Assembly (NCBI GenBank): GCA_002221725.1
Contig: NJFT01000107.1
Span: forward strand, 62,001 to 126,000
Direction: 5' to 3'
Source: Scedosporium boydii
Lineage: Eukaryota; Ascomycota; Sordariomycetes; Microascales; Microascaceae
DNA: 64,000 nt
Below are positions 33,544 to 45,677 of this stretch, piece after piece. The notes under the pieces are model-generated. The model had not been told where the DNA came from, made no database searches, and saw only the letters and a list, made by a program, of their open reading frames with translations. The translations under genes were made by a program, and so were the position numbers. Positions within the stretch are counted from its first letter, which is position 1, and each line of letters starts with the position of its first letter.

Positions 33544-35172
33544 ATGCTACGTCCGGCAACCGCGGCACCTAGCTTAAGGTCCTCCCTCCCCCTCCACCGC
33601 GTCCTCCGGGCCCCGACACGCGCGCAATGCCACGACGTGCGACTCTTTGCGTCTCTGCCCGCTAAGGCGGGGCGAGGAGCGCCGCTACCGCCGAAGGGCT
33701 GCTCCTCCGTTGGAATTGGCCGCGTACGCTTCGTCTCGACGACACCGTTGCGGACGAGCGCCGTCTCGCCGAGACTCACGTCTGAGTTCTTCTTTTCGAA
33801 TTCGCCCGGTTCGACTCGCGCGAAACATGACCAGGCGGTGGCGTCCTCTGACTCGATAACGAGCGGCTCAAAGGAAGAGCTCCTCCCACACAGACGACGA
33901 CAAGCAGCGAAGCGCAAAGCCGCTGCCGAAGCAGCAGCAGCAGCAAACACCACCGGCGCCCCGACGATCGAATCCTCCATATGCCACCCCCCCGACGCCT
34001 CCGCCGTCCTCGCCCACCTAGCCTCCCAACAACCCGCCAACTCCTTCCGCCGCAAACTCTCCACCTTCCTCTCCCTCTCCAAACCCCGCCTGACCGTCCT
34101 CGTCGTGCTGACCGCCATGGTCCCCTACGCTCTATACCCCGTGCCGTCCTTCCTCTCGCCGGCCCTCGCGGCGGAAACGCCCTCCCTCAGCCCGCTGACG
34201 CTTCTTTTCCTCACGACGGGGACGGCGCTGTGCTCTGCTTCCGCTAACTCTCTTAACATGCTCTACGAACCCGCCACGGACGCCCTCATGTCGCGAACCC
34301 GTAATCGGCCTTTGGTCCGCCGTCTCATCTCTAAACCCTCCGCTCTGCTCTTCGCGCTAATTACGGCCGCCACGGGGATTACGGCCCTCTACTTCGGCGT
34401 GAACCCTACCGTCTCCTTCCTGGGCGCTACCAACATCGTGCTCTACGCGGGTATATACACGCCCCTCAAGGCCCTCCACCCCATCAACACCTGGATCGGC
34501 GCACTGGTAGGCGGCATCCCTCCGCTCATGGGCTGGGCCGCCGCCGCGGGCGAATCCGCCACCGGCGACGGCTCCTGGCGCGAACTCCTCTTCGCGTCCG
34601 ACGGCTCGTCCCTCGGCGGCTGGCTCCTGGCTTCCCTTCTCTTCGCCTGGCAGTTCCCCCATTTCATGGCCCTCTCGTGGCCCATCCGCGAAGAGTACCG
34701 CGCTGCCGGCCTCAAGATGATGGCATGGACGAACCCGGCCCGAAACGCCCGCGTCGCGCTCCGGTACAGTCTCGTCTTCGCACCTATCTGTCTCGCGCTC
34801 TGCGCCGCCGGCGTCACCGAGTGGTCCTTCGCCTTCACCTCCTTACCCGTGAACGCGTGGCTTGCTTACGAGGCTGTGCGCTTCTGGCGCTTCGAGGGAC
34901 ACAAGGGTTCCGCGAGGGGTCTCTTCTGGGCCAGTGTTTGGCATCTGCCTTGTGTCCTTGTCCTCGCGCTCTTGCAGAAGAAGGGCATGTGGAGCAGGGT
35001 TTGGAGGAGCATTGTTGGTGTTGAGGACGAGTATGTCGATGAGCATGGGTATTATCTCGATTATGACGATGAGTTGATGGACATTTCCGCTGAGGAGCAA
35101 AAGGCTCCTGCTGCTGCTTCTGCTGCTGCTGCCTCCTCAGCTACTGCTGCCGAGTCGAAGGGGAGGAGTTAA
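33544..35172 (+). CDS. COX10: Protoheme IX farnesyltransferase (heme O synthase), mitochondrial
   Basis: This is a single exon of 542 residues. Cox10 farnesylates protoheme to heme O in the mitochondrial inner membrane, the first step towards heme A for cytochrome c oxidase. The first 150 residues are Arg/Ser/Ala-rich, matching a long presequence plus a linker with an alanine run. The UbiA-type prenyltransferase core begins near residue 178 (LSKPRLTVLVVLTAMVPYAL) and has multiple hydrophobic helices. The polyprenyl-diphosphate motif is N238MLYE..D246ALMSRTRNRPL, and the second conserved loop is YTPLKALHPINTWIGALVGG. The C-terminus is an Ala/Ser-rich tail. The gene converges on the Myb gene downstream. 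Confidence 0.95.
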   Translation: MLRPATAAPSLRSSLPLHRVLRAPTRAQCHDVRLFASLPAKAGRGAPLPPKGCSSVGIGRVRFVSTTPLRTSAVSPRLTSEFFFSNSPGSTRAKHDQAVASSDSITSGSKEELLPHRRRQAAKRKAAAEAAAAANTTGAPTIESSICHPPDASAVLAHLASQQPANSFRRKLSTFLSLSKPRLTVLVVLTAMVPYALYPVPSFLSPALAAETPSLSPLTLLFLTTGTALCSASANSLNMLYEPATDALMSRTRNRPLVRRLISKPSALLFALITAATGITALYFGVNPTVSFLGATNIVLYAGIYTPLKALHPINTWIGALVGGIPPLMGWAAAAGESATGDGSWRELLFASDGSSLGGWLLASLLFAWQFPHFMALSWPIREEYRAAGLKMMAWTNPARNARVALRYSLVFAPICLALCAAGVTEWSFAFTSLPVNAWLAYEAVRFWRFEGHKGSARGLFWASVWHLPCVLVLALLQKKGMWSRVWRSIVGVEDEYVDEHGYYLDYDDELMDISAEEQKAPAAASAAAASSATAAESKGRS

Positions 35173-36310
35173 AGAAGAAAATGTATCATTTTTTTTTCTT
35201 TCTTTTACATTATTTTCTTCAGTTACTGTGTTTGATATTGTATGAGAGATAGAGAGAAAAGGGGGGGAAACTGCCATGTACAACATCTCAAATCTACCCA
35301 TTTTTGTTTAGAAACCAGCCTTATAGAATTGGGAAAACGTGGATGGGGATAGTGTTTAGGTCGAGTATGTCTGTATGTATCAACCGCATCGAATCTCTCC
35401 TACATGTAGCTCTTCAACATATCGAAGCTTCTACTATTCATCGAGACTCGTCTTACCTTGTGACTCGCGGTCTGTTGCAAGTAACTCGAGCGAGCCGCCA
35501 ATGCTTCACACTCTTCAATGGCTTTTGCCTGGCTCATCTTCAAGCCGACATCCAATTCATATAGCATTGTTAAATTCCCAGGATAAAACTGCTCGAACAT
35601 TGATTACATTGGTGCATAACCCAAAAGTGTTGCCGTCCATCAATCCATCATGGTATCCAGCTTTTTCTGCTCTCGCCTCTTTCTGCCAAAAACAAACCAG
35701 ACTGAAAATGCAAGTCTAACTAGGATCCATTGAACAAAAGAAAAATTCCAAAAAGAAAAACCTACAAACAAAAGATGAAAAGACAAAAGTCGTCAAATCT
35801 CACCAAAAAAGCCAACGCCTTCGGAACACCGATGCTCCAAGTACACCATATGCTCCAAAACACCGGTGTGGATGCGTTTCCAACTCCAATACTTCCATGG
35901 CTGCGTCTGGGCAACAACATGCCGACGTAGAATGAAGGAAAGGAATCAAGCCGGACCGTAAAAAGAGAGGACAAAACAGAAACGAAACAAAATTGGCCAA
36001 ATCCAGCGCAGGGGTATTGGTATTGTAAAGGAAAGTGTGTTGGGCATGTCCCCGGTAAAAGTGAGTATGAATGTATGCAAATCCAGTCATTAATGCAGCG
36101 GAAGGAATGATAAAACCGCAAGGATAAGAGAAAGCTCATCGATCATGGAGGAACAGAACAAATGAAAGGAGAGGTAGTGGGGTGGCAGGAGAGCATGTCT
36201 AAAGAGAACAAGGAACAAATGAAAAGGAAGAAAAAAGAGGAGAGATAATGTTTCAAGGAAACATCAAAGTCAAAAGAATGAAGAGTATTGTTCTGCCGCT
36301 TTATGAAGGC
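35173..36310. other. 3' flanks of convergent COX10 and Myb genes
   Basis: This is A/T-rich sequence with A- and T-runs typical of fungal 3' untranslated regions. No gene is recognisable. Confidence 0.5.
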
Positions 36311-37470
36311 TCATTGCATTCCTCGTCGATTACCCCTGCCAGCCTTTCGGTTGCTGGGGCGCTCGACTCCCATGTCTGCGCGCTCGAGTCTTTGGGCCCT
36401 CAGGTGTTGCTCGCGGGTCATGTAAGAAGAGTCGCTCGAATGCGATTGAGAACCGCTGGGGACATACGGCCCCGCAGAGGTTCCATTCGATGAGACTGAA
36501 GATGTGTAGCCGTGATGGGGTCCTGTGGGATGCGAATAGCCGTAAGGGTTCCCGGGATGGCCGAGGGCTTGGAGCTGGGAGTGGGCACCCATCTGGTACC
36601 CAGAGGACGTGCTGATGCCGCTGCTAGAGTGACCGGCGGACGCCGTCGTCTCGGGGCTGCTGTATGATGCGTCTAGGCCGTCAACTGGTGTTAGGCCGAT
36701 GCCACTGATGCCACTATCATCATCGTACCCTTGAATTTGGTGCCCAGTCTCGAGACGTTGCCGCCTCGCGCCGGACCTTGCAGCACTTTGCAAGTTTTTA
36801 AGTCCATTTGACATGCACTGAAAAGGCCATTCTCAGGTTAGATTCTTTTTCTTCTCTCTAAAGTTGTTTCGTTCGTCGACGCCAGACAGAGAAAACACGA
36901 CAGAGAAAACACGACAGGGCGTATGTCACGTACCTTTTGCTCGACAACATTCCACTTCTCGCCAACCCGGGCGGCAAGAGGAGACCAGATTTCCTTTCGC
37001 ATCCTCATATACTCCATCGAGAGCTTCTCGAAGTCAGTTTTGTTCCAGTTGTCGGCGGTCTTCTGTTCAATCAGGCGCTCGTGGCGCTTGCGACAGGCAT
37101 TGGGCGACTTGGTGCTGAAGTACTTTTGCTGAATCTGACCCCAGTTGAGGCCCGAAGCTCGAGCACTCATGAGCGTCTCATCATCCTCCTTAGACCAGGC
37201 ACCCGACGAGGGACGGTGTCGCGCTGATGGCGGCGGCTGCTGCTGTGCCGGCACGGTTTCTTGCACGGCGGGCCCAGCGGTCATGTACTGCTCGTACTGC
37301 TCGGTCTGGAGTTGAATAGGGCCGGAAGCGGCCTGGACATCGGAATAGTAGTCCGACATGGAGAGGCGGGCATTGTACATGTCTACAGAGTTGGGGGGTG
37401 GAGCGAGTGTCACCGGAAGCCCGCTGTAACGGTGATGGTTTGAGCTGCCGCCCCTCGTATGCTTCGGCAT
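36311..37470 (-). CDS. Myb/SANT-domain DNA-binding protein
   Basis: The exons are 37470-36934 and 36817-36311, encoding 347 residues. The 116-base intron has a GTACGT donor and a CTAAC branch and is phase 0. A Myb-like repeat lies at about residues 90-136, with Trp residues in GAWSKEDDETL and NWGQIQQKYF and the recognition-helix segment SPNACRKRHERL. A second, degenerate repeat (about 140-190) crosses the intron (IWSPLAARVGEKWNVVEQK). The C-terminal half is Ser/Gly/Tyr/His-rich and disordered, ending in a basic patch (RKAGRGNRRG). It is probably a nuclear transcription regulator; the target is unknown. The upstream region is long and pyrimidine-rich on the coding strand, as for many fungal regulators. 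Confidence 0.85.
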
Positions 37471-40400
37471 GTCTCTGATTGTGGACGGAGACTATACGTA
37501 AGAAGACAAGGGGGTATGAATGGAGAGAAGAAGCCAAAAGGTGCGTAGTTTTCCGCAATGTAAGTGGCGGAACGAAGAAGTGTAGCGAATGGTGATTACC
37601 GATTAGAGACGCGATACAAACGTAGCAGCCTGGATGGACAGTTGAAGATAGAGAGAGGATGAGACACGGCCTCGCCAGGAGGGCAACCAGAAGAGCGAGT
37701 GGTGACAAGGAGACGAGAGAAGGGACCAAAAGCGAATGAGAAACCCACACAGGTGCGTAATCCTGGTGGCAACAATTCAAGTTTGATACGTGATGTAACA
37801 AGCGAACGAGAAAGGAGAATCGGATTGTGGAAATAAGATAGGAAAGAAAGATGGGGAAAAAGGAAATGAAAAGTGAAACAGAAAGAAATAGACGATAGGA
37901 AAGGTGAGGCAGTAGGGAACATGAGACTAGGAAGGAGAGAGACGGACCAAGATGGCGGCCATGTGGGGGATGGCGTGTCTAATATAATGACGTCTCTTGG
38001 CCGAACTACAGGCGACGAGAAGTGGGAACAAGGATGGGACAAGACGACATCGAGCCTTACCGTCTAACTGGAAGTTGGCAATGGGTGGGATGCCGGGGAC
38101 TTGAAACGAAGCAACAAGACATTAGGGTGGTGCCACCAGAGATATGAAACTACGCTCGCGTGTCTGAAGGGAGCTGTTTTCACGAATAGCTATGACGATA
38201 TTGGCTGAAGGGCCATGGGGTGGGCGTCTGGCCGAAGAGCGGCGGTTACAAGGTATGAAGTTGGTGCAGGGCGGCAAGGGTGGGCATTTGGAGATACTGA
38301 TTGCCAGTGTTGGCATGAGGACGCCCACAGAATCTGCGGATTCGGTACAGTAATACTAGTACTCTAGAAGACGCAGGAACCGAGGACTCACACGGGAGGG
38401 AGTAGAGCCGGGAACGGCGAAGCAGTGAAAAAGCCAAAAGTCTGCAGGGGAGCAGAATAGGAAGGGTTTGGGAAGATAATGGTGTGGGGGCGGGATGCGC
38501 TGCAAGAGTGTCCAAAATAGACAGGAGGGACTAATAGCGCCTTGCTTGGAGTATGAGTAGGCGCCGAGCAGCGCTGACAACAAGGTAAAGCCCAAGAGCT
38601 GAAGTGGGGTCAACAAGGAGGGGGATGAGCATCATGAGGTGGTGGCAGGTGGTATTGTATGATGTATGTCTGAAAGCGAACGCTGGAGGGGGTGTGGGTG
38701 TAAAGCAATGGGGCGAGGGGGGGTGAGGAGAAGTGAATCGTGTTCACGGGCATGTATAAGACGGAAGCGTGTGCACAATGAGGTACATTACTCGCGTCTA
38801 TGTCTATACTTGGAAGTTTAGGGGTCACCTGTGGCACGTCTCGTTTTAAGAGACCCTTGGAATTGGGCAAGTGAGAGGGTGAGAGAAGCCACTTGAAGCG
38901 TAGGCCGAAGGAAACGAAAGGCCAGGGAGCAGGGAGTGGAGTGAGGCTAACCGGGCTCTTGGGTCCCTGTCGCACGAGAAGAGGACATCGGGGTAGTCAG
39001 CGGCAAAGGTGGGGGCAGCAGGATAGTATGATTTGTGGTTTGACGCAAGGCACTCGAATTCTGCAGGACAGATACAGGGCCAGGCATGGTGTGGATCAAG
39101 AGAGAGAAGCATCGGCTAGAAGAGCAGGTGGGCAGATGGTAGACTCTGTGTGTCCTGAAGCTTGAGGGACTGCATGGCATCGGGGTCGGGTTCAAGAGCG
39201 AATACGGAGTACACAAGACACCGACTCGACTCGACTAACATGGGGAGTGAAGAGAAATCCTGACTTGGAATCATCGACTTCTTGACAGCAACAATAATCA
39301 AGCTGTCTGCGGTGGCTAGGAAAGACAGACACGGCGTCGTCAGAGTAGATAGGGATGGTAAATTGACATTGAAAATGGGGCCGGTTCTTGCACGAGATGA
39401 TCGACAAGCGCGGTTATCGAAGTCTTACTCCGATAACCCATCATAGCGCGAGATATTCGACACAAACTCAAGCCATCGTGAGTTGTAAGTCGGGAGTCGT
39501 GGCAGAGAGCAGACAGTCCTCGGCGCCTACCGAGCGGATACTTATCCGTAGGCCTGTGGAATGAGGCTTAGATTCCCGTGTTTTAGGTTCAGCAGAGACA
39601 GAATCGAACAAGAACGAGATGCAATATGCAGGTTGGATGTTGGAGAGGAAGAACCCCGATTCAACAGAGACGACAAATATAGCATGTAGCGGGTAGCAGG
39701 TTTAGAGAGGCAAAAGGTTGATGCACCGTGACTGGCTGAGAGGAAATTGCCAGGCTGGGCCGGGCTTGGCGACTCTGGGGGGGGAGGGACTGGTTGGATT
39801 GGGGGCAGGGCGGTAAATATGAATTGGAGATTGGAGGCCACCTGTTTGAAGTTTTTCTGCGTAATTTCCTGCCGCCCACCCATTCTTTTCGAGTGGTGGA
39901 GAGCGGAAACGGGAATTCCACTGGCGACGCACCGGAGTGTAGTGTCGGCCAAGCGCCAAATACGCGCCCCGATTCCCATTGATCGTCGCCCCGCCCCATG
40001 GACTTGGCTGTCAAGACGGGAGGAGTGAGGTCCCGCAACATCAATGGTGACACCAATTCTGAAAGGACCGAGTCCTGAAGAAACGAGTTTCATAAAGAAG
40101 AGTGTTATTAAGTGGATTATCGAGAAAACACAAGTAGATGCGAAGATCTCAATAGGTCCTACGGGAGGATTCGTCTTGTCCCCCTCGTCTCATCTTCGAA
40201 TGTTCGACGCGAAGAAATCTGTGCGTCGTGTTGGTTGGTCGAGCTGCTGCCACCCCGTTTCGCTAACCCGCATTGAGAAAGAGGCGTCGCAAGGATCTCC
40301 AATTCAGCAGAGGAAGGAATGTTAGACGCGCGGTTGGAATGTACCGTCAGCCAATGGAAGGAGGGACCAAGACGGGCCCCCTGTTCGTTGTGGGTCCTGA

Positions 40401-41258
40401 CATCAGGTCCAAAAAAACGAGTGTGATTGGATGAGCTGAACATTGGCCCCCCAGCAAAGCGCCAACGTCGTGTCGCCCTTCGCCCTTCGCCCTTGGCCCT
40501 TCACCCCAAGGATCCTGCCTTCCTTCTCCTCTCGCTTCTCAAGTTCTCACATCAAACCCCCTAGGCGGTTCCTTCGACGGAGCCTGGCCGCTCCCCAGCG
40601 CCAGGTCAAACATTGCGAGCACGTCTACATCCAAAATCATTATGCATCAATGATTCAATGTTGGCGATTAATATGAAATTGGGTGATAGTAATCAACAGC
40701 TTGCTGCCAATTCCAGCAAACACATGCCAATGACAGACGGGAGAGCCACGAAGACGTCCGATGTATCCTTCCATCGCCGCTTCCTTCCAAGTCGTACGAG
40801 ACTTCTAGTGGCTGCTACTTCCAAAGCCGAGAGCTCCAATGCGAAATCATTGTTGCATGTGATGTTTGTATTCCCAAGTACATTGTACTGACGTAACATG
40901 GAGTCCGAAGGCCAGGTCCAAGTCAGGTGTATATTGTTGTAGTTTGAGGGGATGATTAGAGAGACCAGAGAGGACCTGCGCTTATTGCTCTTTCCCTCGA
41001 GCATTCCATGACATTCCCGCTAAGTGCTCCGGGAGAAGAAGGCGTTGACATCGACTGACCTATGGCTGACAACCGATGTCGGTCTCAATTGTCCTCCTCG
41101 GAAACAATGAGACTCACCCACATTGATGTCATTTATAATTGAACAATCCATTTGGTTATTGCGGTGGTACAAAGGTAAACATTTGGTTCTGAGTCCGGAC
41201 AGACGAAGTAATTTTCTGCTAGTTGCTGGCCAGGCCTGACTGACAGCCTTTGAGTCTA
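37471..41258. promoter_or_regulatory. Long upstream region of the Myb gene, plus intergenic sequence
   Basis: About 3.8 kb carry no supported gene. From 37.5 to about 39.3 kb the Myb coding strand is strongly C/T-rich and yields many spurious Pro/Ser/Leu-rich frames. This suggests a long leader and promoter. The rest (39.5-41.2 kb) is unremarkable and is the 3' flank of the lectin-like gene. Confidence 0.4.
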
Positions 41259-42827
41259 CTACCACCCATTAATCGCTCCAGCGGTGGAAGCCTCAAGCCA
41301 TTCTTCCCTGTCATTGCCGTATTTAAATGCCGAAACGCCGTCAGCACCATTGACACTTACAGACCCAAGCATAAAATTTCCAGTCAAGGCAACCGAGTGA
41401 TACGCCTTACCATTTCCACCGGCGGTCGCCACAGCTGGTATGTCCAAGCTGGATTCGGACCAGGTGTCTTCCGGCTGGACTCTGCTACCGTCAATGAAGA
41501 TGCGCTTGTCCCAACATGTCAGTGAGATCCCCTCATTCGAAACCCAAGAGGCATATGCTAGTGATACGAATTGTCTTGGGGATTCGCCCATTTCGGGCGG
41601 TAGATTGAAGACATCGCTATATGTCGAGTATATTGCAAATGGTGAACCTGACGGAATGGTATTGAGAACCTGTTCGACTGGTGACCAAGTATAGTCTATC
41701 ATCGGAGAGGGAGTGTTAGCTAAAGTTGAGAAGCCTAAGGGATCAAATTAATTGGCCACAATCTCACCATGATTCCCATTCCCGTCGGGCTTCCAGCTCG
41801 CTTTCGTTAGAGACAGGTTCTTGTGTTGGTAATATAGGTCCAACTGCTTGGTGGTGGAGTTGTCGTAGAATTGCTGTAACACCAGGTGCATACCTCGGTT
41901 CATCTCCAAGCCCAAGGCGGCCACTTCCCAGCCATTCGACGTCAAGTTGGCGATCTGGACAACCTCATCTGGGTCTAGGAAAGCCACCACGGCCGAGTCA
42001 TCACATCTGGACGAAGGACACTGCGGAATGAAGGCGGCAAGACTGCAATTTGAAGAAACGTTGAAGCCCTGGTTTCCTATATCGCCGGTAACCCACTTCC
42101 CATCCTTGAAGATGGCGTCCTGGACGACATTATTGGCATTGATGTAAAATATGTGTATCGTCTATAGAAAAAGCCTTAGTTGACCCTCATGCCCCGTTTT
42201 CTTGAACCCTTAAAGCAAGTACTCACGAGAGATGTTGGTGGAGGGTCTGGAGCCGGGGATAGCCGTCCACTCATGGGGAATCCGGACAAATTAGGAGCGT
42301 AGTTGGCCTGAGATACAGCCGCTGCGATCGAAGAGCCTCCTTTAGCAATAAACCCCAGGCCCTTGTATTCCCGCTCGCTATCTGTTACCCTGACACCTTC
42401 CCAGACCTCACCCGAGTCGGCAAGGTAGTAGAGCCGGATATGATCGGTGTCGTTTCCATCGGACCATTTGACCGTAGAAATATCCCGGCTTGTCAATGCC
42501 GGCGAAGGTGCGCCCAACGTCGGCTGTGGTGGCGCGAGACCCTTCCCGTCGTCACACCTGTGTCTGGTACCAAGAACCGCACCGATTGACGACCCCAATT
42601 ACCACTAAGATGCCAATTATCACGCTGCAGATGAGAATGGCACGCTTTCTCCGTTTACCAGCGTCTCCTGACAGTGGAATCGGAGGCGGAGGCGGTACGA
42701 CTTCTAGTCCGTCGCTGATGGGCACTTCTAACCCTTGGCCGATCACCATTTCCTTCTCACCCACGTACTGATTTGCTGGTCCATCGGCGGACTGATGCGG
42801 TAGACACGTTTCGACCGGAGGGGACAT
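41259..42827 (-). pseudogene. Membrane-anchored fucose-lectin-like protein with a one-base frameshift
   Basis: The exons are 42827-42227, 42161-41768 and 41695-41259; both introns (65 and 72 bases) have good signals. The first exon changes frame once: the transmembrane segment reads GILVVIGVV and then needs one base fewer to continue as IGAVLGTRHR. The extra base is one of the two T at 42586-42587 on the plus strand. Removing it makes the exon exactly 200 codons and the whole 476 residues. The layout is a Pro-rich cytosolic tail, KRRKR, one hydrophobic helix (about residues 63-82), then an extracellular domain of repeated beta-blade-like motifs (HIRLYYLADSGEVWE, LDLYYQHKNLSLTKASW). This matches the fungal fucose-specific lectin propeller family as I know it. 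If the frameshift is real, the chain would stop shortly after the membrane segment. A local sequence error is the main alternative. Confidence 0.6.
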
Positions 42828-45677
42828 TACTCTCCAAACCAGAATTGGGTCCACGATTAATAAATGAACGGTATTGAAGGGAGCATCGAAATACAAGAGT
42901 ACGCGAAGTAGAAACGTGGTTGGTGTTTTTTGAGGTTATTCGCGTTGGGCGTCACCCCACTGCTCGGAAATCACAAAATGCAACACTGCATGTGCTTTAT
43001 GCCAAGCCTGAGGTGCAGATCCTGATATATTGAGCATTTAGAGGCAGCTCCAGTACTTGCCAAGTGATAGAATTGGTCAAGATGTCTTTCAATTGTAGTT
43101 CTTCTCTAGCCTCAACCGTCACGTAGACCCGAGTCCGGCTTCCGTCGCCAGTAACCCTTCATCAACCTCATTGACGTCTGGGGACGCTTCAACTTCATCT
43201 CCTCCCGCCCGGGATGCTCTGCGTGAATCTCTCCAATTCTCCTCTCCCTCCCTCCGAGTGTCTGTCCGCTTCTCATGTGCTTTTGTCGGTCTATGCTCGT
43301 GCGATCCCATTTATTTGCAATGGCAACGACACCACTACGTCCATTTTTCATGTCTGCGAACCGCCTGCAATTCCATTCCACGCGGATGTCTTTTCGGTTT
43401 GATAACGACATCAATTGATTAATGTGCCACCCTTTTAGACCGAAAACGCAGATGGGAGCATCCCCACACGCATATATCCTGTCGTCAGCGCTGGGAAACA
43501 GACAATTGGAGTCCACCACGCTTCGAGGCGGTCGAGAGCAAACCTCCGAGCAAAAGCCTGAATTTACAATACATTGATCAGTCTCTCTACAGATCCATAA
43601 GCCTATACCGCTTATGCCTCCCTCGGAACCTGGAACCACCCAACTCCCATCGGACAATAAGCTTAAATGGTGCCTCGGCGTCCTTGGCAAAAAGAGCTTC
43701 TCGGATCCATATCGAACAACTTTAATTCGGCATCAACTGATAAAAAGCTGGCTTCCATTTCTCGATCCCCTCCCTCCCGCAACGGAGCATTGCGCTGACG
43801 TTGATATTGAAATCGACTGAATGCCTAAACCTCCGGGAAATGCCTCAAAGTTCCTCTTCCCGATCTTCTCGGGACAGTGTTATTAGAGCGAGCAACGCAT
43901 GTAAAACGCCTACCACCGCCTCATTTCTTCCGGACTGGTCAGATTGAAGCGAACCCAGGCGACCTTGCTCACGACTACTAGAAGAAAGGCTAGAATACGT
44001 CCCATCAATGGTACCTCACTTCGGTAAACTACGACATGTTCATCCAAGTTCATCCAACATCCACACACCATGGGACCATGAGGCGGCGCGGCAGTTAACA
44101 TATATCTACCATAGCCAAGAAAGCCGATAAAAGGCCCGATCAAATCAGTGCGGCCACGGAAATTTTTCCTAATGATCTACCATTTCTCATGATCCGCGAG
44201 CCAATGGCCACGATAAACCCTGCCGGAACTTTGGTAGTATTCGCATTCAGCCTAAAGCATGCTTCCTGCCCACCCTCTCAAGGGTCCTTGCTCGGAATGC
44301 TACGGCGCAATAAACCAACGGGTAAGTAAGCCCACACTCCTTCTTTCCCTTGCTCTTGAGTCTCGAATCAGCCCAGCCACACCATCTCTTCTCCACGTTG
44401 TCCGCTCTGGACTAGCAAGCATCAGGAAGCCCTCTAGAACCTTGGCGGTCCTGGGTCTTCCCGCTCCGTGGCGTTCGCCTCCGCAGGTGCTCTGCCGAGC
44501 GGGTGGGCGACATTCGGCTTGGCTAGAATATTAGTTTGAACGACCAGAAAGAAAAACTTCCGTTGGACCGTGGCATAGCATAAATCCGGAAGACGAAAAC
44601 AACTTTCGATGGACTTTATCCCCCTTGTGGGCCAGTGTGGCTGTCATGGTAGTCTAGTCGATGGGGATTCCCAAAAGTTGTAAATTACAAACATATACCA
44701 GACCACACTGTTGGAAGTCAACCCCAGTGAGGGGGTGTGTGGTGTGGGTGAGAAGATCCTCTCGGCCAAGTTGGCAGAAGCAACATGAACCCACTCCGAG
44801 AGTATACCCTGGATAATCCATCCTCCTCCGCCGGGCCAAGTCGATCATGTCCCCAAGAAGCGAGAGACTGTGCATGTCGACAGCCTCTCGTCCTCTCTTC
44901 TCCGCTCTCGTAAGACGCATCCGCTCCTGTAAGATCAATTTACCCTCTCGCGTGGAACCCCACTCCATTGGGCTGGTTTTTTCCAACTTTCTCCATGTCC
45001 TCCCTGGCCACAGAGGAAAAACGAGGGGAAATGTCACTCGAGGATGGAATAACACCGAGAACCATTGACGCGGGTTCCCAATGCTGGATTATCAAGACGT
45101 GTACCTCTCGTTTATGCGGAACCGTGTACCTCGTAGCATCGAATAGCGAGCAGTCCTTTCCGCGTAAAATAGCCGGCTACAAAGCTTCAATGTTCCCTCC
45201 CCATCTATACAAGGCGGACACAACATGGATACCACACATTGGGCCGGTGTTACCCCCCAAAAAGAGGGAGCTCCAGGGTATTCCCCATGACGTGTTGTGT
45301 GTGCTTGTGCGCGTGTGGGCGATTCCCACAGCTGGATGAACCCCAGTTTAGCAAATGTATATATGCAACCTCGCCTTTTATATTTAACCAAAGCAAGTCC
45401 CCCCTCGCGCTCGTTTCGCTCGCGAGGTGTAAGATGGGGCTCGGGTCTTTTTTCCCGCGAGTATCTCTCCCTTGTCTTTCTTCTCGCTTTCTCGCTGTCT
45501 CGTTGTCTTTTACTCCTCCCTTCCCTCTCACACATTGTCGCCTCCTCTTCTTCTTCCACTCTCTTCCCTCCCCATAGCTTGCTCCGGTTTTGGATCTAGG
45601 GACTTTTCTCCCTTGCATCGCCTTCCTCTTAGTCAATTGAAAGCCCACATAGCTCGGTCTCCAGCAAACCTACCACC
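42828..45677. promoter_or_regulatory. Divergent upstream region of lectin-like and sugar-transporter genes
   Basis: No gene is supported in these 2.85 kb. Frames on the minus strand at 43.1-43.7 and 43.9-44.1 kb lack an ATG and recognisable features. Towards 45.6 kb the plus strand becomes strongly pyrimidine-rich, as in leaders of highly expressed fungal genes. Confidence 0.4.
45358..45386 (+). promoter_or_regulatory. Possible TATA elements of the sugar-transporter gene
   Basis: 'tatatat' (45358) and 'tttatattta' (45377-45386) lie about 300 bases before the start codon and are followed by a long C/T-rich stretch. The arrangement fits a fungal core promoter with a pyrimidine-rich initiation region, but position alone does not prove use. 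Confidence 0.3.

Noticed and set aside
37596..39216. Several Pro/Leu/Ser-rich minus-strand frames
   Set aside because: They are products of the C/T-rich strand, overlap in all frames, and lack domains or coherent splice sites.
43112..43690. 192-codon minus-strand frame with several cysteines (CRETDQCIVNSGFC)
   Set aside because: It starts without an ATG, has no convincing splice partners upstream, and its basic C-terminus looks random. Kept as non-coding, though a lineage-specific gene cannot be excluded.
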